The notes beneath the pieces are model-generated. The model saw only the letters and a program-made list of their open reading frames with translations, did no database searches and was not told where the DNA came from. The translations under genes were made by a program, and so were the position numbers. From Nitrosovibrio sp. Nv4 (GTDB taxonomy: Bacteria; Pseudomonadota; Alphaproteobacteria; Acetobacterales; Acetobacteraceae), in assembly GCA_943330455.2 (NCBI GenBank), contig CALQHT020000034.1, forward strand, positions 1-33,264: 33,264 bases of DNA. The letters are read 5' to 3'. This document shows, in pieces, positions 7,871 through 15,861 of the stretch (positions are counted from its first letter, which is position 1; each line of letters begins with the position of its first letter).

Positions 7871-9535
7871 TCACGCTTCCCAGTAGTCCAGCAGGATCAG
7901 CCCGCATAGCAGGATACAGACCGGCCAGACCCAGCCGGCGATCTTGCGTGCCACTGGTTCGGTCTTCGGGTCCAGCCGCAATTCCAGCCACCGGCTCCAC
8001 CCCGCCACGATGCCGGCAAGAGCCAGCGGGGTGTGGCTGATCTCGATCAGCAACTGCTCCTTGACGTTGGCGATGGCGTGGCTGTGAGTCAGCAGCAGCA
8101 GGCCTCCCGCCGCGCACAGCAGAGGGAACACCAGAACCTGCGGTCCGGTGGTCCGACCAGACGTTCGGACTCGCCATTCGAACCAGGCGAACACAACGAT
8201 CAGTAGGACGTAGGAACGGTGCTGCAGCACCTCCACATCCCGGAAGCTCTCCAGGAAACCGACATCGCCGAGCGGCCATGTTTCGGGGTCGGAACGGATG
8301 AAGAGGAAGACCGCGAGACCCAGAAACACCAGCGGCCAATGCCGCGCCCAGCCGACGCCGGCCTGGTTGAGCAGCGCCAGCAGCCCGACAGCAACCACGA
8401 AAAGGCCGGCCCAGTGGTGGTTGTATTCGGACCAGGCGATATCGGCGGCATTGCGAGGCGGCAGTTCGCCGGCACCCGGCACGAAGGCGGCCTGCGGGGC
8501 GGCTCGGGTCTGGGCTGCTTCCTGATCCAGCTTCTGCTGCAAGGCCGGCAGCGCCAGGGAGTCATGGTCGGGACTGGTCAATCTCGGCCAGGCGGGGGTG
8601 TAGCGCTCCACGATTTCGGGCCAGGTCACCCGATCCTCGGTCAGGTCGATGGCCGGCGGCACGGATGTCAGGGAGGCGGCGGCGAAGAAGATCGCGACAC
8701 CGATGCCGACCTCCACTTCCGCGAACCGGCGCAGGCGGTTGATGGAGGTGGCGGGGTTGGACCGCAACCGCTCGACCAGCAGGAAATTCATGCCGCCAAG
8801 GCCGAGCAGGAGGAGGAATAGGGTGATTTTGGCGGAAACCATGACGCCGTAGGCGGTGCCATAGAAGCCCCAGAGGTCGCCGATGTAATGGACACACAAG
8901 CCGATGCCACTGAACAGGATGCAGGCGACTCCCAGCATCGAGATGCGGGAGAAGCGGGCGCCGATCAGGCGGATCGCGGTCGGGGTGGTGGCGCGGGACA
9001 GCGCCATCAGGAAGCTCGGGATGCCGCCGATCCAGATCGCGGCGCCCACCTGGTGCAGCCAACTGATGGCCAGCAACAGGGCTCGTTCGTCGAGGCGCGC
9101 CACGGCATGGGTCGTGAGCGTCGCGGCGGCAAAGCCCAGGACGGCGACGGGCAGCAGCAGCGCGGTCGGGGCTTGCGTGCCCTTGGTCAGCAGCAACACC
9201 AGCAGGATCGCGGCGACGACAGTCTTGATCAGCCCGGCAATCGCGAAATGGGCGGTCGCGGCGTTGACGAAATCCAGGTGGACCGTGTCGATCAGGACCG
9301 CGACCTGAAGCGCGACGGTCGCGGCCTTGGTCAGCAGGAGGGCCGCGGCGCCCCAGGTGGCCAGTGTGACGGTGCCGGCGGCGATGCCGGGACCGGCCTG
9401 TTGCAGCCGAGGCGACAATGGCCGGACCAGGCACACCAGGAAGACGATGGCGCCCATCGTGATGGACTGGGCCAGGATGGTGGCGCCATGCAGGATGATC
9501 GACAGATAGCCGAACAGGTCGAGTAGCAGTTCCAC
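7871..9535 (-). CDS. copD: CopD-family copper resistance/import membrane protein, long form
   Basis: A 554-residue polytopic inner-membrane protein. The first 300 residues carry about eight hydrophobic segments and the CopD signature region (LAISWLHQVGAAIWIGGIPSFLMALSRA, FSRISMLGVACILFSGIGL), as in proteins that take copper from CopC across the inner membrane. After a soluble, Pro/Ala-rich linker (about 330-400), a second membrane section adds roughly six more segments with paired histidines (LQHRSYVLL, THSHAIANVKEQ, EISHTPLALAG) that could be extra metal ligands. The start is GTG at 9535, three bases after the copC stop (TGA GAA GTG), so translation is probably coupled to copC. Confidence 0.85.
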   Translation of the reverse strand: MELLLDLFGYLSIILHGATILAQSITMGAIVFLVCLVRPLSPRLQQAGPGIAAGTVTLATWGAAALLLTKAATVALQVAVLIDTVHLDFVNAATAHFAIAGLIKTVVAAILLVLLLTKGTQAPTALLLPVAVLGFAAATLTTHAVARLDERALLLAISWLHQVGAAIWIGGIPSFLMALSRATTPTAIRLIGARFSRISMLGVACILFSGIGLCVHYIGDLWGFYGTAYGVMVSAKITLFLLLLGLGGMNFLLVERLRSNPATSINRLRRFAEVEVGIGVAIFFAAASLTSVPPAIDLTEDRVTWPEIVERYTPAWPRLTSPDHDSLALPALQQKLDQEAAQTRAAPQAAFVPGAGELPPRNAADIAWSEYNHHWAGLFVVAVGLLALLNQAGVGWARHWPLVFLGLAVFLFIRSDPETWPLGDVGFLESFRDVEVLQHRSYVLLIVVFAWFEWRVRTSGRTTGPQVLVFPLLCAAGGLLLLTHSHAIANVKEQLLIEISHTPLALAGIVAGWSRWLELRLDPKTEPVARKIAGWVWPVCILLCGLILLDYWEA

Positions 9536-9538
9536 TTC

Positions 9539-9964
9539 TCAGGGCCCCGTGACCGAGAACGGCAGGTCGCCGCGGGTGATATGCCCGTCGATCGCCAGCA
9601 CCTGCCAGCGTAGGACGTAGCTCCCCGGCGGCAGTTCCAGCGTGGCGTTGATCGCCTCGGGCGGGCCATCGGGATCGATGGCGACCGTGACGCGGGTCTT
9701 GTCCGGCCGGATCAGGGTCAGCACCGAGCGAGCCCGGTCGATCCGGCTGTTGTAGCGCAGGTGGACCTGGGTGGTGCCTGCTTTGACGGTTGCCTTGGCC
9801 GGCGGCCGGCTGGCTTCCAGGATCGCGTGCGCTGCCGCCGGACTTGGGGCAAGGGCGATGGCGGCGAGCGCCATGCCGAGGGCATGTCTGGCCATGGGGA
9901 TGAGCAGGGGGATGCGAATGGGGATGCGAATGGGGGCGAGCAGGGGGCTGGGGGAATTTGGCAC
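9539..9964 (-). CDS. copC: CopC-family periplasmic copper-binding protein
   Basis: A small secreted cupredoxin-like copper carrier. Signal peptidase cleavage after SPAAA would leave mature HAILEASRPPA, with the N-terminal His that binds Cu(II) in CopC. The second Cu(II) element is DGH in VLAIDGHITRGD near the C-terminus, and the Met-rich Cu(I) segment of plasmid-borne CopC is absent, as in most chromosomal forms. I place the start at GTG 9964 (141 residues) because AGGAG sits seven bases upstream; ATG 9895 (118 residues, MARHALGMALAA) has no ribosome binding site but gives a more normal signal peptide. The extra 23 residues are repeat-encoded (PIRIPIRIPLLIP). It is upstream of copD in a two-gene unit. 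Confidence 0.85.
   Translation of the reverse strand: MPNSPSPLLAPIRIPIRIPLLIPMARHALGMALAAIALAPSPAAAHAILEASRPPAKATVKAGTTQVHLRYNSRIDRARSVLTLIRPDKTRVTVAIDPDGPPEAINATLELPPGSYVLRWQVLAIDGHITRGDLPFSVTGP
9902..9947. repeat. In-frame 12-bp tandem repeat at the copC 5' end
   Basis: The unit GGGATGCGAATG occurs twice in tandem (9909-9932), and flanking copies of GAGCAGGGGG (9902-9911 and 9938-9947) sit 36 bp apart, three unit lengths. If translation starts at GTG 9964 this encodes the PIRIPIRIP stretch before the signal peptide; slippage would add or remove four residues without a frameshift. Confidence 0.7.
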
Positions 9965-10145
9965 GGTCACTCTCCTGCACCGGCGCGGGCGGGGCCATTT
10001 AGCGTGCGGCTGGCTTGCTGTCCAACGGGGCCAGATGGCACGGCTGGTGCCGTTGCCCACGCTTCCATCCCACCCCACCTTGACACACGACTTCCCCCTG
10101 GCGCTGCATCCAATCCAAACTGCGACAAGCCGGAAGGACAGACAC

Positions 10146-10445
10146 ATGGATCTCACCAGTTTCCGCGCAAGCGTCCAGCAGGACCAGCCGCCGCCGACCT
10201 TGAGCCTCGCCCTGCAGACCCTGTGGTGGGACGCCAAGGGCGATTGGACCCAGGCGCATGAGTGCGCGCAAAAGGACGAAACCCCGACCGGGTCTCGCGT
10301 GCACGCCTATCTGCATCGGGTCGAGGGCGATCTGCGCAACGCCGGCTACTGGTACAACCGCGCTGAACGAGAGCCATCGACTGCGCCCCTCCCCGACGAA
10401 TGGCAGGCGCTGGCAACCGAGTTGCTGGCCGATCATCCGGGGTGA
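10146..10445 (+). CDS. Small conserved hypothetical protein
   Basis: A 99-residue soluble, acidic protein rich in Trp and Tyr, with the block LQTLWWDAKGDWTQAHECAQ followed by GSRVHAYLHRVEGDLRNAGYWYNRAERE. I recognise this block as recurrent in small uncharacterised proteobacterial proteins but know no function. There is no signal peptide or membrane segment. Start ATG 10146 has GGAAGGA 8-14 bases upstream. It is transcribed divergently from copC across 181 bp and precedes ileS by 227 bp. Confidence 0.75.
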   Translation: MDLTSFRASVQQDQPPPTLSLALQTLWWDAKGDWTQAHECAQKDETPTGSRVHAYLHRVEGDLRNAGYWYNRAEREPSTAPLPDEWQALATELLADHPG

Positions 10446-10672
10446 GCCATCCAGTTTGGCTGACCGGCCATGAACCCGGAAAATCACGGACGGGTCAGGT
10501 CGGCTGAGAATGGGCGGGAAAACCTTGACCCGTCCCCCGGCACCCCGACATAGTCCAACCCATGGCAACGGTGTATAGGCAGGCGCGAATTACCGGCCCG
10601 GCGGCCCAATCGGCCCCGGGACCTTACGCCTGACCTGAACCTCCAGCGCGGCTCCGGCCGCTCGGACATGCC

Positions 10673-13483
10673 ATGAACGACGCACCTGCCGACACCAATC
10701 GCGACTACCGCGACACCGTTTTCCTGCCGCAGACCAGCTTCCCCATGCGCGGCGACCTGCCGAAGAAAGAGCCCGCGATCCTGGCTCGCTGGGACGCCAT
10801 CGATCTGTGGAGCAAGCTGCGCGAGGCATCCAAGGGCCGGCCGCAATTCATCCTGCATGACGGCCCGCCTTATGCGAACGGCAACCTGCATATCGGCACG
10901 GCGCTGAACAAGATCATGAAGGACGTGGTCAACCGCACCCGCCAGATGGCCGGCTACGATGCCAACTACATCCCCGGCTGGGACTGCCACGGCCTGCCGA
11001 TCGAATGGAAGATCGAGGAAGAATACCGCTCCAAGAAGAAAGACAAGGACGCGGTCCCGGTGCTGCAATTCCGCGCCGAATGCCGAGCCTATGCCGCGCA
11101 TTGGATGGGGGTCCAGGCCAAGGAGTTCAGGCGGCTCGGCGTCGAGGGCGCCTGGAAAGAGCGCTACGCGACGATGGACCATCCATCCGAGGCCGCGATC
11201 GCCAACGAAATCTGCAAGTTCCTGCTGAACGGCGCGCTGAACCGCGGGCTGCGGCCGGTCATGTGGTCTCCGGTGGAAAAGACCGCGCTGGCCGAGGCGG
11301 AGATCGAGTATCACGACCATACCTCCACCACGATCTGGGTGCGGTTTCCGATCGTGCACGCGGTCGGGCCGGAGATGCGCGACGCGGCGGTGGTGATCTG
11401 GACCACGACTCCCTGGACCATGCCCGGCAACCGCGCCATCGCCGCGGGGGCGGAGTTCGACTACGCCCTGGTGCGGGTGGACGGTGTGGATGACGGCTCC
11501 CTGGCGCGCGTGGGCGAGAAACTGCTGGTCGCCCTGCCCTTGCTGCCGCAGTTCTGCAAGGACACCGGCATCGCGATGCATCACCTGATGCATGTGTTCA
11601 AGGGCGAGTCCCTCGCCGGCACCATCTGCGCCCATCCGCTGCGAGGGTTCGGCTATGAGCAGGACACGCCGGTCCTGCTGGCCGATTTTGTCACCACGGA
11701 GGCCGGCACCGGCTTCGTCCATATCGCTCCCGGTCATGGCGAGGACGATTTTGTCCTGGGCCGAGCGAATGGGTTGGATGTGCCGGAGACGGTGGGGGAT
11801 GACGGGACGTTCAATGCCTGGGTGCCGCTGTTCGCCGGCGCGCATGTCTACAAGGCGGCCGATCCGGTCTGTGAGGCTCTGATCAACGCCGGCACCCTGG
11901 TGGCGCGCGGGTCGATCCGACACTCCTACCCGCATTCCTGGCGATCCAAGGCGCCGCTGATCTTCCGCGCCACGCCGCAATGGTTCATCCGCATGGACGG
12001 GCCGGAGCGCATCCGGGAAAAGGCCCTGCGCGCCCTGGACGCCACGCAGTTCGTCCCCGACCAGGGGCGCAACCGGATCGGCTCGATGGTTGCGGCTCGC
12101 CCGGACTGGTGCATCAGCCGCCAGCGCGCCTGGGGCGTGCCGATCGCGGTGTTCGTGGAGAAACAATCCGGCGAACCGTTGCGCGATCCCGCCGTCGTCG
12201 CCCGCATTGTGGATGCGTTCAAGACCGAGGGCGCCGACGCCTGGTATTCCTCCCCCGCCTCGCGCTTCCTGGGCAATGACCGCGATCCGAACGATTACGA
12301 GCAAGTCATGGACATCGTCGATGTCTGGTTCGAGTCCGGCTCGACCCACGCCTTCGTGTTGGAGGATCGGGGACTGCCCTGGCCGGCCGATCTGTATTTG
12401 GAAGGCTCCGACCAGCATCGCGGCTGGTTCCATTCGTCCCTGCTGGAATCGGTGGGCACGCGGGGTGTTGCTCCGTTCAAGGCGATCCTGACGCACGGGT
12501 TCGTGATGGACGAGCACGGGCGGAAAATGTCGAAGTCGTTGGGCAACGTGACCGCGCCGGACGAAGTGGCACAGAAATATGGTGCCGACATCCTGCGCCT
12601 GTGGGTCATGTCGTCCGACACCAGCGAGGATCTGCGTATCGGCGCGGAAATCCTGAAGCAGCAGGCGGAACTCTATCGCCGCCTGCGCAACACCTTGCGC
12701 TGGGTGCTCGGCAGCCTGGACGGGTTCACCGAGGCGGAACGCGTCCCGGAATCCGATATGCCGGAGTTGGAGCGCTGGGTGCTGCATCGCCTGACCGATC
12801 TGGACGCGAAAATCCGGGCGGCGGTGGAAAGCTATGACTGGACCGGCGTCTATCCGGAACTGCACAATTTCTGCGCCACCGACCTGTCGGCGTTTTACTT
12901 CGATGTCCGCAAGGACGCGATCTACTGCGACCGGCCCGACAGTTTGCGGCGACGAGCGGCTCGGACCGTGCTGGACCATCTGCATCGGTGCCTGACCACC
13001 TGGCTCGCGCCCGTGCTGTGTTTCACGGCGGAGGAAGCCTGGGGCGCTCGTTTCGGCGAGGAAAGCTCCGTCCATCTGGAACTGTTTCCTACGTTGCCGC
13101 ATGAATGGCGCGACGATGCGCTGGCAGCGAAATGGGATACCATCCGCGCCATCCGCCGGCGCATCACCATCCCGATCGAGGAAGCCCGAGCGGCCAAGAC
13201 CATCGGTGCGTCGCTGCAAGCCGGCGTGACCCTGAAACTGGCCGCGGACGAGGCGGAATTGCTGAACGCGGCGGAATGGGCGGAAGTCGCCATCGTCTCC
13301 GCGGTCCACATGGTCGGTGGCGTCGGCGATGACATGGCGGAGGTAGCTCAGGCCCCCGGCACCAAATGCGTGCGTTGCTGGAAGGTGCTGCCGGAAGTCG
13401 GGACCCATGCGGCACATCCGGGCCTGTGCCTGCGTTGCGCCGACGCCGTGGACTCCGGCCTGGTGTGCCGAGCCGTCAAGTGA
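10673..13483 (+). CDS. ileS: Isoleucyl-tRNA synthetase
   Basis: A 936-residue class I synthetase that charges tRNA-Ile. Signature sites are present: HIGH-type HIGT at residues 73-76 after PPYANGNL, the CP1 editing domain at about 190-400 (including WTTTPWTMPGN and EAGTGFVHIAPGHGEDD), and KMSKS at 618-622. The C-terminal zinc finger has Cys899, Cys902, Cys919 and Cys922 (CVRCWK and CLRCADA). Length and the C-terminal finger fit the type 1 bacterial enzyme. The start ATG follows a GC-rich leader without a strong ribosome binding site. The last bases overlap lspA by four (GTGA), a common ileS-lspA arrangement in Proteobacteria. Confidence 0.98.
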   Translation: MNDAPADTNRDYRDTVFLPQTSFPMRGDLPKKEPAILARWDAIDLWSKLREASKGRPQFILHDGPPYANGNLHIGTALNKIMKDVVNRTRQMAGYDANYIPGWDCHGLPIEWKIEEEYRSKKKDKDAVPVLQFRAECRAYAAHWMGVQAKEFRRLGVEGAWKERYATMDHPSEAAIANEICKFLLNGALNRGLRPVMWSPVEKTALAEAEIEYHDHTSTTIWVRFPIVHAVGPEMRDAAVVIWTTTPWTMPGNRAIAAGAEFDYALVRVDGVDDGSLARVGEKLLVALPLLPQFCKDTGIAMHHLMHVFKGESLAGTICAHPLRGFGYEQDTPVLLADFVTTEAGTGFVHIAPGHGEDDFVLGRANGLDVPETVGDDGTFNAWVPLFAGAHVYKAADPVCEALINAGTLVARGSIRHSYPHSWRSKAPLIFRATPQWFIRMDGPERIREKALRALDATQFVPDQGRNRIGSMVAARPDWCISRQRAWGVPIAVFVEKQSGEPLRDPAVVARIVDAFKTEGADAWYSSPASRFLGNDRDPNDYEQVMDIVDVWFESGSTHAFVLEDRGLPWPADLYLEGSDQHRGWFHSSLLESVGTRGVAPFKAILTHGFVMDEHGRKMSKSLGNVTAPDEVAQKYGADILRLWVMSSDTSEDLRIGAEILKQQAELYRRLRNTLRWVLGSLDGFTEAERVPESDMPELERWVLHRLTDLDAKIRAAVESYDWTGVYPELHNFCATDLSAFYFDVRKDAIYCDRPDSLRRRAARTVLDHLHRCLTTWLAPVLCFTAEEAWGARFGEESSVHLELFPTLPHEWRDDALAAKWDTIRAIRRRITIPIEEARAAKTIGASLQAGVTLKLAADEAELLNAAEWAEVAIVSAVHMVGGVGDDMAEVAQAPGTKCVRCWKVLPEVGTHAAHPGLCLRCADAVDSGLVCRAVK

Positions 13484-13986
13484 AGCACCACAATCTCACC
13501 ATGCTCGGCCTGATCGCGGCGCTGCTTGTTCTGGTGGCGGATCAGGCCAGCAAGTGGTGGATCCTGGAGGTGCTGCAACTGGAGAGGCTGCGCCAGGTCG
13601 TGCTGCTGCCGGTGCTGAACCTGACAATGGTGTGGAACTACGGCGTGACCTTCGGGCTGCTGACCGGGTTCGGAGAGTGGGGGCCGCTGATCCTGGCGGC
13701 CGTAGCTTTGGCCGTGGTGATGGCGCTGATGGTGTGGCTGCACCGGGCGGAGTCTCGCATGGTCGCTGTCGCCATTGGCGCTATTGCGGGGGGAGCGGTT
13801 GGCAATGTGATCGACCGGGTTCGGTTCGGCGCGGTGGTGGATTTTCTGCACGCGCATATCGAGACGCGTTGGGGCGATTTTTCCTGGTATGTGTTTAACG
13901 TGGCGGATGCGGCGATTGTCTGTGGGGTCGCTACGTTGGTCATTGACAGTCTTTGGTCGCCCAAGGCGGGTGCTGAGCGGCGATAA
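13480..13986 (+). CDS. lspA: Lipoprotein signal peptidase (signal peptidase II)
   Basis: A 168-residue inner-membrane aspartyl protease with four hydrophobic segments that cleaves signal peptides of prolipoproteins. The conserved blocks are DQASKWW near the N-terminus, NYGVTFGLL, and the two catalytic aspartates in GNVIDRVRFGAVVDFL and FNVADAAI. The GTG at 13480-13482 overlaps the ileS stop (GTGA) and gives a family-typical N-terminus, VKHHNLTMLGLIAALL; ATG 13501 would shorten it by seven residues. Translational coupling to ileS is likely. Confidence 0.95.
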   Translation: MKHHNLTMLGLIAALLVLVADQASKWWILEVLQLERLRQVVLLPVLNLTMVWNYGVTFGLLTGFGEWGPLILAAVALAVVMALMVWLHRAESRMVAVAIGAIAGGAVGNVIDRVRFGAVVDFLHAHIETRWGDFSWYVFNVADAAIVCGVATLVIDSLWSPKAGAERR

Positions 13987-14014
13987 GGCGGGCGGAAGGT
14001 GTCGGACTGGATGC

Positions 14015-14273
14015 TTACTCTGGGTCTCGGTGAGCAGGGTCGATAACCGCGCGATGGCCATGATGCAGGAGCGGTTGAAGAAGGGCGCGAGCGAGCGACC
14101 TGCGCTTCGTGCGCCGGTGTCGCGGATGGTTTCGGGAAATCCAGATCTGCTTGCGCCATGGCGATCACGAGGTCGGCGTAATCATGCGCGCCGATGGCTT
14201 CAATTGTGCTCCGCGTTCCAAGGAGGCCGGCAGCGTAACTCCGGAGCGCCGTTTCTTTGTCGCTCTGAATCAT
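14015..14273 (-). pseudogene. Small conserved hypothetical gene with a C-terminal frameshift
   Basis: ATG 14273, preceded by GGAGAGG, opens a convincing small protein: MIQSDKETALRSYAAGLLGT, then IEAIGAHDYADLVIAMAQADLDFPKP and HEAQVAR. At about 14083-14095 the minus strand has a doubled tetranucleotide, CGCTCGCTCGC; after it the frame becomes basic, low-complexity sequence running antisense into lspA. Skipping one base restores ALLQPLLHHGHRAVIDPAHRDPE-stop, ending at 14015, 28 bp from the lspA stop. The likely event is a 4-bp duplication or 2-bp deletion. I recall similar short proteins in Acetobacteraceae but no function; the size would suit an antitoxin or regulator, which is only a guess. 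The break could also be a sequencing error. Confidence 0.6.
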
Positions 14274-14585
14274 GAGGATCACCTCTCCACTTTCCGATCG
14301 CATGACATGGTTTGAGAAAAATCGACTGGGTATTTGGCAATAGCAGCGTTTGTCGCCCTGACTCCTGTGGCGACCGCGATCCTGGCCACCCCGGTTCTGC
14401 ATAAGTGGCCCACCAGCACAGATCAGTGATCGATCGCGTTGATCTCCATGGGGGTGTACGCCGTCAATGGTGGCGCGCTCACGCAGCGGCACGACTGAGC
14501 GACATTCCCGGATGCTTCGGTGTGGACCGAAACACCCGCCCCCGTCCCCGTGCTAACCGTCAAGAGCAATCCTGGAGCGGTGGAC
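14274..14585. other. Intergenic region before the MFS gene
   Basis: About 310 bp between divergent genes. It should contain both promoters. I see no repeat, hairpin or clear small gene. The segment just after 14290 is richer in A/T (TTTGAGAAAAATCG) and may be the promoter area for the minus-strand small gene. Confidence 0.4.
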
Positions 14586-15812
14586 ATGGCGCGCGAACCG
14601 ATTTTCTACGGCTGGTGGATGGTTGCCGCCTGCCTGCTGGCCGCCTTGGTTGGCAATGCACTCGGTCTGTTCGGCGCGGGCGTCTATCTGCACGCAGTGG
14701 TCATGGCCAATGGCTGGCCGATCGCGCTCATCTCCGGCGCGGTCACACTGTTCTATGTCGTGAGCGCGGTCCTCCTCATTCCCATAGGCAGTGGGATCCG
14801 ACGATTCGGCCCGCGGCTGACCATCGGGTTAGGCGGCATAGCGCTGGCATTGGGTGTGGCGGGGATCGGTCAGGCGACCTCGCCATGGCAGGTCTACGTG
14901 GCATTCCTGTTCATGGGGATCGGCTGGGCCTGCCTTTCCACCACGGCCATCGCGACAACGCTCGCCCCGTGGTTCGAACGGTACCAGGGGCGGGCGGTGT
15001 CGCTCGCCTCGCTCGGGGCGAGCGCGGGGGGCATGGTCAGCGCACCGATGCTTCTGTTGGGCATTCGAGATATCGGCTTTGGTCCGACGACGATGATCGC
15101 AGGTGCCACAGCATTGGCGGTTCTACTGCCGCTTGCCGCCTTCGTATTGCGCAATCGCCCACAGGACATGGGCCTGTTACCCGACGGCATGCCGCCGACC
15201 GGAACCGCTCCGCCAGGTGGCGCGCCGAGATGGACCCGCCGAACCGCGTTGCGGACGACCGCGCTGCGCAGTGTCGTGGTGACGTTTGGTATCGGCATGA
15301 TGGTGCAGATTGGATTTCTTACCCATCAGGTGGCGTTCCTTGCCCAGTCGCTCGGCACCTTCGAGGTCTCGATGACCGTGACGGCCACGGCGATAGCGGC
15401 GCTTGTCGGTCGTATCGTTCTCGCGCGCTTTGCCGATCAGATCGATGTCCGGATCACGACCGCCGCCGCGCTGCTGCTGGCGGCATGTTCCTTCACCGCG
15501 ATGGGATTGGTACCCGAGCCCGCCATGCTTGTCTGCGGCAGCATCGCGTTCGGCCTGACTGTCGGCAATGTAACGACGCTGTCGCCGATCATCGTGCGTC
15601 GCGAATTCGGTTCCGCTTCCTTCGGCGCCATTTTTGGTGTGGCTTCATGCGGCATCCAACTGGTGACCGCCGTGGGACCGAGCTTCTATGGGCTGTTGCG
15701 CGATGCGTTCGGGGGCTATCACATAGCCCTGATACTTGCCGCCGCATTGGATATCCTGGCGGCTGGCGTGATCGTTCGCGGCGGGCGCGTCCCGCTCCAC
15801 CCGCCAGCCTGA
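14586..15812 (+). CDS. MFS transporter, monocarboxylate/oxalate-formate type
   Basis: A 408-residue major facilitator with twelve predicted hydrophobic segments. The opening FYGWWMVAACLLAALVGNAL and the loop GSGIRRFGPRLTIGLGG resemble the OxlT/MCT branch, which carries small carboxylates. The central loop (RNRPQDMGLLPDGMPPTG, then a basic WTRRTALRTT) separates the two six-helix halves. The start at 14586 has GGAG at 14574-14577. It converges on the aminotransferase gene with 49 bp between. Export or import of a carboxylic acid related to the neighbouring catabolic cluster is an inference from position. Confidence 0.85.
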   Translation: MAREPIFYGWWMVAACLLAALVGNALGLFGAGVYLHAVVMANGWPIALISGAVTLFYVVSAVLLIPIGSGIRRFGPRLTIGLGGIALALGVAGIGQATSPWQVYVAFLFMGIGWACLSTTAIATTLAPWFERYQGRAVSLASLGASAGGMVSAPMLLLGIRDIGFGPTTMIAGATALAVLLPLAAFVLRNRPQDMGLLPDGMPPTGTAPPGGAPRWTRRTALRTTALRSVVVTFGIGMMVQIGFLTHQVAFLAQSLGTFEVSMTVTATAIAALVGRIVLARFADQIDVRITTAAALLLAACSFTAMGLVPEPAMLVCGSIAFGLTVGNVTTLSPIIVRREFGSASFGAIFGVASCGIQLVTAVGPSFYGLLRDAFGGYHIALILAAALDILAAGVIVRGGRVPLHPPA

Positions 15813-15861
15813 CCTCATGGATGCCGCGCTCGGGTTCGTCATCACCCCAACCGCAACCAAC

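Noticed and set aside
10446-10672. T-box or other riboswitch before ileS
   Set aside because: No specifier or antiterminator-like structure is visible; T-boxes are not expected in this group.
10484-13417. 977-codon minus-strand open frame antisense to ileS
   Set aside because: A shadow of the high-GC ileS gene: rich in Arg, Gly, His and Gln, with no domain.
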